Shown here: piece after piece, positions 5,259 to 11,065 of the stretch
Layout of the letters: the number at the start of each line of letters is the position of its first letter
Position numbering within the stretch: position 1 is the stretch's first letter
Assembly: GCA_903905285.1 (NCBI GenBank)
Contig: CAIVFQ010000149.1
Location: forward strand, 1 to 11,065
Direction of reading: 5' to 3'
Length of the DNA stretch: 11,065 nt
From: an uncultured Alphaproteobacteria bacterium
GTDB lineage: Bacteria; Pseudomonadota; Alphaproteobacteria; Paracaedibacterales; CAIULA01
Notes under the pieces: generated by a model
The model's database searches: none
The model's input: the letters and a program-made list of their open reading frames with translations, nothing else
What the model was told of the DNA's origin: nothing
Translations under genes and position numbers: made by a program

Positions 5259-7064
5259 AATATTCCATAACTGTTGCGAATGCGACGATTGCCCTTTTTG
5301 ATGGTTTTGCCATGCTTGAAGAATAAGCTTCGGCTCAAACGTTTCTTTTAAAGACGCTTCACTTAATAATGCGTTTGCCCATTCGTTTAAATCACCCCGC
5401 AACCAATCGCCAATCGGCACAGAAAAACCCATTTTAGGGTGTTCAAAAAGATTCTCAGGCACATATTTTTTCAAAATTTGCCTTAACAGCCATTTGGTTT
5501 TCCCTTGGTAAAAGGTATAGGGCTGCTGCCAGGCCCAGGTTACCACGCGATGATCCAGCAAGGGCACGCGGGCCTCCAAGCTAACACCCATCGTTGCCCG
5601 ATCCACCTTAACCAAAACGTCATCGGCCAAATAACGCATGGTATCCATATAACGCATCTTATCGACCAGGTCAGGCATCAAAGCGTCTTGTGGCCACAAA
5701 TTATCGTCGTAGGTTTGAATGCCAGATACTAAAAGACTGGGATCAGGCCATTGGCTGAGCAATACGTCATAAAGCTGTTTTTGCGACTTTGATTTTAGAA
5801 TGTTCGCTATTTTTTCTCCCTGCTTCATAAAGGGAAGGGGGCAATTTTTAGGCAGCAAAGACCCTAGGCGCTGTATCAAGGGCAGCCACGGTTGTATTTT
5901 TTTACCAAAAGCATGACGATTGTAACCGCCGAACGATTCATCTCCCCCATCGCCTGATAAAGCCACCGTGACATGCTGGCGTGCCAACTCAGCAACTAAA
6001 AAGGTGGGAATCTGGGATGCGTCAGCAAAGGGTTCGTCATACAGGGTGGGTAATTTGGGAATCACAGCCTGAGCCTGACGGGTGGTTACAAACAGTTCTG
6101 TATGATCGGTTCCCAAATGCTGGGCAATGGCGCGGGCATGATCAGCCTCGTTATATTTTTTTTGATCAAAGCCAATGGTAAACGTTTTAACCGGTTGGGT
6201 GCTTTGGCTTTGCATCAGCGATACCACAAGGGAAGAATCAATCCCCCCTGATAAAAAGGCCCCCAAAGGCACATCAGCCATCAGTCGACGGCCAACGGTA
6301 TCCTTTAGCAATTCGTGAAGGCCCTCCACCGCTTGTTCTGGCGATAAATCCTTTTTGCCGGCCTTGATAACAGATTCCAGCGTCCAATAGGGTTCTATAA
6401 CGGGTTCAGCCCCAGGACGGTAGGTTAAAATATGCCCCTGGGGTAGTTTATAAATATTTTCGTAAATGCTGTGGGGGGCAGGAATATACCCATGGTTTAG
6501 GTAGCTGGTCACGGCTTTGCGGTCTGTGGTTGTGGCAATATCTTTATGGGCTGTTAAAGCTTTTAGCTCTGAGGCAAAAAACAAAGTTTGGCTCTGGTGC
6601 GTCCAATATAAGGGTTTAATGCCTAAACGATCGCGCACCAAATAAAGAACCCGATCATGGCGGTCCCACAGGGCAAACGCAAACATACCAATAAAATGTT
6701 CCAAAGCTTTATGCACCCCTAAAAGGGCACAAGATTCCAGCATGACTTCGGTGTCAGAATGTCCGCGGAGGGGTATATTGTGGCGGGAAAGGATGGGCTT
6801 TAGTTCGGCCTGGCTGTAAGTTTCGCCATTATAACACATCACCCAACGGCCACACTGCGACACCATGGGTTGGCGGCCTGCGGGCGATAAATCAACGATC
6901 GCCAGGCGGCGATGACCAAGGGCAATGCCTGCCTCGGCATCCAGCCACAGATCGTCACTGTCGGGACCGCGATGGGTAAGCGTCTGATTCATGGTTTGGA
7001 TATCATTGCGCAGGGTGTCAGCCGACAACGATTTCTGAGTTGTAAATCCAACAATTCCGCACAT
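5220..7064 (-). CDS. asnB: Asparagine synthetase, glutamine-hydrolysing (AsnB type)
   Basis: Converts aspartate, glutamine and ATP to asparagine, or amidates a related carboxylate. The 614-residue product has both domains of the AsnB family. The N-terminal class II glutaminase begins MCGIVGF with nucleophile Cys2, then HRGPDSDD (31-38) and YNGE (78-81). The synthetase domain carries the ATP pyrophosphatase loop LSGGIDSSLV (271-280), YDEPFADASQIPT (342-354), ALSGDGGDE (368-376) and, near the C-terminus, VKVDRATMGVSLEARVPLLD. All catalytic residues are present. The ATG codes directly for the required Met-Cys start, with only a weak AAGATAG ribosome site. Paralogues of this length often sit in polysaccharide clusters, where they amidate sugar acids; none of those neighbours is visible here, so free asparagine synthesis is the default. 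The gene overlaps lptE by 39 bases at its 3' end and diverges from the channel gene over an 81-base gap. Confidence 0.95.
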   Translation of the reverse strand: MCGIVGFTTQKSLSADTLRNDIQTMNQTLTHRGPDSDDLWLDAEAGIALGHRRLAIVDLSPAGRQPMVSQCGRWVMCYNGETYSQAELKPILSRHNIPLRGHSDTEVMLESCALLGVHKALEHFIGMFAFALWDRHDRVLYLVRDRLGIKPLYWTHQSQTLFFASELKALTAHKDIATTTDRKAVTSYLNHGYIPAPHSIYENIYKLPQGHILTYRPGAEPVIEPYWTLESVIKAGKKDLSPEQAVEGLHELLKDTVGRRLMADVPLGAFLSGGIDSSLVVSLMQSQSTQPVKTFTIGFDQKKYNEADHARAIAQHLGTDHTELFVTTRQAQAVIPKLPTLYDEPFADASQIPTFLVAELARQHVTVALSGDGGDESFGGYNRHAFGKKIQPWLPLIQRLGSLLPKNCPLPFMKQGEKIANILKSKSQKQLYDVLLSQWPDPSLLVSGIQTYDDNLWPQDALMPDLVDKMRYMDTMRYLADDVLVKVDRATMGVSLEARVPLLDHRVVTWAWQQPYTFYQGKTKWLLRQILKKYVPENLFEHPKMGFSVPIGDWLRGDLNEWANALLSEASLKETFEPKLILQAWQNHQKGQSSHSQQLWNILMFQAWQQAARV

Positions 7065-7145
7065 AATTTTAATCTATCTTTGTAAAAAATTTACTTATGA
7101 TGGGTTATATTCGTTCTTAGAGAAAATTTATATTAACTGTATTTC

Positions 7146-8162
7146 ATGAAAAAAAGCCTGGCATTCTTTTTGGTTGTGTTCTGCTTTATGGCATCCTTTG
7201 CCTTTAGCGAAGAAACGTCTGGTCTTCAGAATCATTCGGAGGTTAAGCCGTCTAAACCCCCACAGGATCTGCACTTGAAAGATAAGAAAAAAGTCGTCGT
7301 CGGGATTTTTCTTAGCAGTATTACCAATTTTAGTCTGTCAAAACGCACCGCTGATTTGGGCTTCTATGTTTGGTGGCGAGGTCCTTATTCTGACTATAAT
7401 CCTGTTGAACATACAGAAATCGTTAATTCACCTGATTACAAAAAACTTTGGGGCGAAACTTCCACAGTTGGCAATGACTATATTACTGTTGTTCGTTATT
7501 TTTCTCAAATTCGTAATAACTGGGAAGTTACACATTTTCCTTTCGATAGACAAGAAATTACCATTTCCATGGAGGATACGGTCCATGATATCGACAGCCT
7601 TCAGTTTATTCCTGATGTGGAATTCAGCGGCATTTCTCGGCGTCTACAACTAGGTGGTTGGACTATTACGGGTGTAAAGATGTCCAGTTATCCAAATTTA
7701 TACATGACAAATTATGGAGATCCATCCAAGGATGAAAGCGTTTTCTCGCGTGTTTCTATGGTTATTGAATTAAAACGATTGGGGGGGCGTATTTTCTTTA
7801 ATTATTTTGTTGGCTTCTTTTTGGCTGCTTTTTTGTGTGGCATGACTTTTTGTGTGGAAACCTCAAACTTAATGGCCCGATCAAACTTAACCGTGGCGTC
7901 TATTTTTGTTGCTGTGGGGAATAAATATATCCTTGATCAATCATTGCCCTTGACATCCATTTTTAGTTTGGCTGACGCGATTCAGATTTCAACCTTTTTG
8001 CTAATAACCCTTACTGTTTCAACAAACGTGGCTTGTAACTTTTTGCATAAAGCGGACCATTCCAAAAAGGCCCTATTCTTTAATAAACACCTGGGAATCA
8101 CAATGATTCTTTGTTATGTAAGTTACTTGAGTTATATGATCCTTTCTTCCATTTATTCTTAA
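7146..8162 (+). CDS. Bacterial pentameric ligand-gated ion channel (Cys-loop receptor superfamily)
   Basis: Predicted inner-membrane channel with a periplasmic ligand-binding domain. The 338-residue product starts with a signal peptide (1-21, cleavage near FAFS before EE). A beta-rich extracellular domain (about 45-212) follows, with FYVWWRGPY (73-81), EIVN (91-94) and the family hallmark HFPFDRQ (130-136). The canonical Cys-loop cysteines are replaced (N124 and I138), as in other prokaryotic members. Four membrane segments follow: M1 about 216-236, M2 about 246-262 ending before SLP, M3 about 274-296, and C-terminal M4 about 314-336. Aligned without gaps to the M2 of GLIC as I recall it, residues -1' and 0' are Ala-Arg and 9' is Phe. 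The length suits the family. No Shine-Dalgarno sequence is visible and a TATATT box (7129-7134) lies close to the ATG, so the leader may be very short. A decayed tandem copy follows. The ligand cannot be inferred. Confidence 0.87.
   Translation: MKKSLAFFLVVFCFMASFAFSEETSGLQNHSEVKPSKPPQDLHLKDKKKVVVGIFLSSITNFSLSKRTADLGFYVWWRGPYSDYNPVEHTEIVNSPDYKKLWGETSTVGNDYITVVRYFSQIRNNWEVTHFPFDRQEITISMEDTVHDIDSLQFIPDVEFSGISRRLQLGGWTITGVKMSSYPNLYMTNYGDPSKDESVFSRVSMVIELKRLGGRIFFNYFVGFFLAAFLCGMTFCVETSNLMARSNLTVASIFVAVGNKYILDQSLPLTSIFSLADAIQISTFLLITLTVSTNVACNFLHKADHSKKALFFNKHLGITMILCYVSYLSYMILSSIYS
7746..8162 (+). repeat. Direct repeat, unit 1: membrane half of the channel genes
   Basis: This 417-base stretch matches 8821-9238 with no gap except the extra G of the second copy. 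By eye about 38-40 positions differ, so identity is about 90%, and many differences are synonymous. Identity falls sharply upstream of the shared TCGCGT at the left edge. Confidence 0.9.
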
Positions 8163-8168
8163 TTTTTT

Positions 8169-8198
8169 TTGACAATACGGTGCGAAATGTTTCCTAAT
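8169..8198 (+). promoter_or_regulatory. Candidate promoter of the second channel copy
   Basis: A perfect -35 box TTGACA (8169-8174) is followed after 18 bases by CCTAAT (8193-8198, four of six matches). It lies just past the stop of the intact channel gene and about 40 bases before the ATG of the decayed copy, suggesting that the duplicate had its own promoter. Confidence 0.35.
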
Positions 8199-8237
8199 GG
8201 ACGAAATGGAACAATTATGAAGACTGGTCCCTATTTT

Positions 8238-9238
8238 ATGATAAAGAAAATACTCTTTCTTTTGGTTGGGCTCTGTTTTTCTATTTCTTTTGCCTATGCC
8301 CAAGAAATGCCCCCTCATGATTCTTCTAAAGCGGCGGAGAATATTGAATCAAAAGATAAGAAAAAAAATTGTTGTCGGGTTTTTTATAACCAATATCTCT
8401 AAAATTGATCTTGGAAAAAAGTTCGTTAATGTAGACTTTTCCCTCTGGTGGCGAAGTCCTTATGGTGACTATGATTATGTAAAAAACATGGAAGTTGTTA
8501 ATGCATCCGATGTCAAAATGGCTTGGATAATTTCTCATAAAATTGAGAATGATTATGCCACGATTGCCCGCTTTTCATGTGATGTTCGTAATAATTGGGA
8601 GGTTACAAATTTTCCCTTTGATAGGCAAAAGATCGTCTTGTCTATATAATCCATTAACGATGAACGTAAAGATCTTCAATTTGTTCCTGACATTAAAAAT
8701 AGTAATATTTATTCAGACCTAATCCTACACGGATGGACAATTCTTGATGTGAAGCTAACTGAGGAACTCTATCTATACAACACAGGCTTTCAATACCCCA
8801 ATCAAAGCGAGGGTCTTTATTCGCGTATTTCCATGGTTATTGAATTAAAACGATCGGGGGGGGCGTATTTTCTTTAACTATTTTGTTGGTTTCTTTTTAG
8901 CTGCTTTTTTGTGCGGTATGACTTTTTGTGTGGAAACCTCAAACTTAATGGCCCGATCAAACTTAACCGTGGCGTCCGTTTTTGTTACCGTGGGGAATAA
9001 ATACATTCTTGATCAATCATTGCCTTTGACATCTGTTTTTAGTTTGGCTGATGCGATTCAGCTTTCGACTTTTTTGCTAATAACCCTTACTGTTTTAACA
9101 AACGTGGTCTGTAACTTTTTGCATAAAACGGACCATTCCCAAAGGGCCCTATTCTTTAATAAATACCTGGGAATCACGATGATTCTTTGTTACGTGAGTT
9201 ACTTGAGTTATATGGTCCTTTCTGCCATTTATTCGTAA
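8238..9238 (+). pseudogene. Decayed tandem copy of the ligand-gated ion channel
   Basis: The whole channel architecture can be followed, but in three pieces. From ATG 8238 a signal peptide MIKKILFLLVGLCFSISFAYA leads to ESKDKKK, where a run of eight A (8361-8368) shifts the frame by +1 relative to the intact copy. The next frame continues IVVGFFITNIS through SLWWRSPYGDY and NFPFDRQK to a TAA (8647-8649) at the position of Glu143 of the intact copy. After the stop homology continues (LQFVPD, ILHGWTI, SRISMVIELKR) to a run of eight G (8856-8863; seven in the intact gene at 7781-7787), a second +1 shift. The remaining frame covers M1-M4 to TAA 9236-9238. An upstream in-frame ATG at 8217 is also possible but does not align with the intact start. 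With three independent lesions no full-length protein is possible. The ligand-binding part has roughly half identical residues to the intact copy, against about 90% DNA identity over the membrane part. Confidence 0.92.
8821..9238 (+). repeat. Direct repeat, unit 2: membrane half of the decayed copy
   Basis: Second unit of the direct repeat that starts at 7746, 418 bases long because of one additional G in the homopolymer at 8856-8863. It encodes the end of the binding domain and M1 to M4. Confidence 0.9.
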
Positions 9239-9306
9239 AAGAAATTCTTCTGTTTGATCTTTTCTCATAAACGGCAGAAAACATTCTAAAACCCCTGTTA
9301 CAAATC

Positions 9307-9867
9307 CTATTCAGCGGTATTCTTTGAATAATCAACTTTGCTGACTGTTTGCCCAACAGATACACCGTCTTGACCAAATTCAAAAACGGTATTTTCCCTT
9401 GTTGTCACGTACAATTCTAGGAACAATCTATCGGCCGTTTGTTCAAAACTTCCTATGCGGCAATTCCCATAGGCAATTGTTTGCAGCTTAACTTTAAGAG
9501 CCTTAGCATTCCCTAGCCTCACTATGGTTACCAATTCAAGATGTTCACCTGTATTCATTTTTGTTTCTAATACGGGAGCATAACTACCATTAGGAATTTC
9601 CAGTTCAAGCAAAGAATGCCCTAATGTTGCTGAGGTAAAAAGAAGGTTACCAAGGTCGCCTGTGGTTTTACGTTTGGACGCACCCTTCCAAGTAAAAAGT
9701 TGGGCATGATCTTCAAAACCATCAACGCTTGATTTTAAAAGGTCTCCGATGTTAAGCATCCACTCAGGCGTCCGAACACCTGAGTGGGGGCCGCCGTGTT
9801 GCAAGGGATCATCCGTTGGGTTGCTAAAATGATTGATTTGGCGTGGCAGCTGGTATTGAACAGACAT
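9307..9867 (-). CDS. Possible Hcp-like (type VI secretion tube) protein, otherwise hypothetical
   Basis: The start is supported by AGAGG six bases before the ATG. The 186-residue product has no signal peptide or membrane segment and is predicted to be a soluble, beta-strand-rich protein. Its order of elements recalls Hcp, which stacks as hexameric rings in type VI secretion: VDGFEDHAQLFTWKGAS (48-64) resembles the segment where Hcp proteins have an acidic turn followed by a WSWG-like strand. A hydrophobic helix-like TSATLGHSLLELEI, strands LELVTIVRLG and ALKVKLQTIAYG, and a C-terminal KVDYSKN follow in a comparable order. These are fold-level similarities by eye, with an N-terminal extension of about 40 residues that typical Hcp lacks. 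No other secretion gene is in the window. It is divergently transcribed from the thiolase gene over an AT-rich gap of 115 bases. Confidence 0.35.
   Translation of the reverse strand: MSVQYQLPRQINHFSNPTDDPLQHGGPHSGVRTPEWMLNIGDLLKSSVDGFEDHAQLFTWKGASKRKTTGDLGNLLFTSATLGHSLLELEIPNGSYAPVLETKMNTGEHLELVTIVRLGNAKALKVKLQTIAYGNCRIGSFEQTADRLFLELYVTTRENTVFEFGQDGVSVGQTVSKVDYSKNTAE
9760..9787. repeat. Perfect 9-bp inverted repeat inside the Hcp-like gene
   Basis: CCACTCAGG (9760-9768) and CCTGAGTGG (9779-9787) flank a 10-base loop. It falls at codons 27-36 of the minus-strand gene (PHSGVRTPEW), so its mRNA could fold near the start of translation. Confidence 0.7.
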
Positions 9868-9982
9868 GTGTTACCTCTTTTTTTCTTTTCTAATTAAATT
9901 AAGCTTTTTAGTTTAATTTTTTCTAAAATTGATTCAAACTACTATTAGTTTCGCCTTTCTAAGGTTAACAAAAGGTTAATAA

Positions 9983-10939
9983 ATGGTTAGTTCACATTCT
10001 TCTGTTCCTGTTATTGTTGCTGCTAAGCGCACACCTATTGGTAGCTTTCAGGGGTGTTTAAGCTCTTTCAAGGGTTATCAGCTGGGCAGTGCCGTTATTA
10101 AAAGCCTGGATCTTTCTTGTGCTGTTGATGAAGTGATTATGGGATGTGTCCTTCAGGCTGCCCAGGGGCAGGCACCTGCTCGTCAAGCGGCAATCCATGC
10201 TGGCATCAAAGATTCAGCCCCCTGTACCACGGTTAATAAGGTTTGCGGGTCAGGGATGAAAGCTATTTTTATGGGCTGTGACCAGATTCGTTTGAATCAA
10301 GCCAGCCTTGTTATTGCCGGTGGCATGGAAAGCATGACGAACGCGCCGTATTTATTGGATCGCGCCCGTGGTGGCTATCGCGCAGGTCATGGTACCTTTA
10401 TTGATCATTTGTATCGTGACGGGCTGGAAGATCCCTATCATAAGAATGAAGATGGTACGTATCGATTAATGGGAGAATTTGCCGACGATACCGCCAGCCT
10501 TTACAATTTTCATCGCACGCAACAAGAACAATATGTTTTCGAAACATTAGCTTATTACCAGCAAGCGCTTGCCAAAGGTTTGTTTGAATTTGAAATGACT
10601 CCCCTTGAGGTGCGCGATAATAAAGGCAACGTGACGATTATAACCCAAGATGAACCGCCCAGTCGGGTGAAGCCAGAAAAGTTTAGTGCCTTAAACCCAG
10701 CCTTTCGCGCTGGCGGTACGGTAACGGCCGCGACCTCCTCTCCTTTGTCGGATGGGGCTGCGGCTATTGGTTTGGCATCTTCAGCGCTGGCTTCGGAAAA
10801 AGGATTGATTCCGTTAGCCAAAGTGGTGGGATATTGTTCGTATGCTCACCAACCCGCCCATTTCACAACGGCACCAGTTGGCGTTATCAAGAAACTGTGC
10901 AATCAAATTGGTTGGTCAGTGGCAGATGTTGATTTATAG
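9983..10939 (+). pseudogene. Acetyl-CoA acetyltransferase (thiolase), 3'-truncated
   Basis: Thiolases of this type condense two acetyl-CoA to acetoacetyl-CoA, or cleave it. The gene starts well: AAAGG eight bases before the ATG, then VIVAAKRTPIGSF, the nucleophile Cys88 in NKVCGSGMKA, GGMESMTNAPYLL (113-125) and GTVTAATSSPLSDGAAA (245-261). The frame ends after WSVADVDL at residue 318 with TAG, exactly where family members continue with F/Y-E-x-NEAFA. About 75 C-terminal residues are missing, including the NEAF loop, the GHP catalytic His and the C-x-GGG second catalytic Cys. The product therefore cannot be an active thiolase. The sequence after 10936 shows no thiolase homology in any frame, so the gene was cut by an insertion or rearrangement rather than by a point mutation. 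The rest of the gene may lie beyond the window. Confidence 0.9.
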
Positions 10940-11065
10940 TCTCCTAATTGGTTAAAACCTTCGCCTTCAGGCGAAAGAGACTTCAGTCCTTGTTTGTATT
11001 CTTAAAATTTTAGTAGAGATGGATTTGCATTTGTGCGTCTCATCTGGTACCCTGAGCCGCAGTAA
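10937..11065 (-). mobile_element. Possible end of an IS200/IS605-type element replacing the thiolase 3' end
   Basis: The sequence after the break carries three small hairpins in a row: GGTT-AA-AACC (10950-10959), TTCGCC-TTCA-GGCGAA (10960-10975) and GAC-TTCA-GTC (10979-10988). The last two share the TTCA loop. Such subterminal hairpins are typical of IS200/IS605 ends, whose transposases recognise hairpins and whose tnpB genes overlap a structured RNA at this end. On the minus strand two short frames run in from the window edge. One ends inside the larger hairpin (TGA 10969-10967; last residues IQTRTEVSFA). The other ends at TAA about 11010 after CGSGYQMRRTNANPSLLKF. Either could be a transposase or TnpB C-terminus, but no diagnostic motif is visible. 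Confidence 0.3.

Noticed and set aside
5505..6181. Plus-strand frames of 75 and 66 codons
   Set aside because: Antisense shadows of asnB, which is intact and fully conserved in its motifs.
7366..7653. Plus-strand 95-codon frame inside the channel gene
   Set aside because: Out-of-frame shadow of the intact channel; hydrophobic only because the underlying DNA is T-rich.
8238..9238. Phase-variable on/off switching of the second channel copy
   Set aside because: Correcting both homopolymer tracts still leaves the TAA at 8647-8649, so tract slippage alone cannot restore the protein.
10555..10821. Minus-strand 88-codon frame
   Set aside because: Antisense shadow of the thiolase gene, no ribosome site.
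1..11065. CRISPR array, integrase, replication origin or riboswitch
   Set aside because: No set of regularly spaced repeats, no tyrosine or serine recombinase motif, no iteron or DnaA-box cluster and no aptamer I can recognise were found.

Overview
The window looks like chromosomal DNA of an AT-rich alphaproteobacterium. The evidence is a LolA with the alphaproteobacterial MRLDY signature, an LptE lipoprotein beginning CGFRPLY after its lipobox, and an alphaproteobacterial-style RsmD. Low GC, several decayed genes and many secreted or lipid-anchored proteins of unknown function fit a host-associated lineage (Holosporales-like would be my guess). That placement is inference, because no rRNA or other strong phylogenetic marker is present.

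Layout. Positions 1-311 hold no gene I can name. lolA (312-920) and rsmD (920-1489) follow as a tightly coupled pair on the + strand. The minus strand then carries a probable lipoprotein gene that appears split by a frameshift (1486-2099), a long hairpin (2054-2115), a 447-residue secreted coiled-coil protein (2140-3483) and, beyond an intact tRNA-Phe(GAA) on the + strand (3716-3791), a secreted six-cysteine protein with an Ala/Lys-rich middle and acidic tail (3929-4591). That last gene has a clear intrinsic terminator at 3811-3846. lptE (+, 4758-5258) converges on and overlaps asnB (-, 5220-7064).

From 7146 to 9238 lies the most unusual part. An intact gene for a bacterial pentameric ligand-gated ion channel (Cys-loop receptor superfamily) is followed by a tandem, clearly inactivated second copy. 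The membrane halves of the two copies are about 90% identical in DNA, while their ligand-binding halves have diverged strongly. The second copy carries two +1 frameshifts in homopolymers and a nonsense codon.

The right end holds a minus-strand gene for a possible Hcp-like (type VI secretion tube) protein (9307-9867) and an acetyl-CoA acetyltransferase gene (9983-10939). The thiolase is cut off before its catalytic His and second Cys, and the sequence that replaces its 3' end carries small hairpins resembling the end of an IS200/IS605-type element.

Functional themes: envelope biogenesis (LolA for lipoprotein transport, LptE for LPS assembly, several exported proteins), core translation (RsmD, tRNA-Phe), amidotransfer metabolism (AsnB), and an accessory receptor-channel locus undergoing duplication, partial homogenisation and decay.
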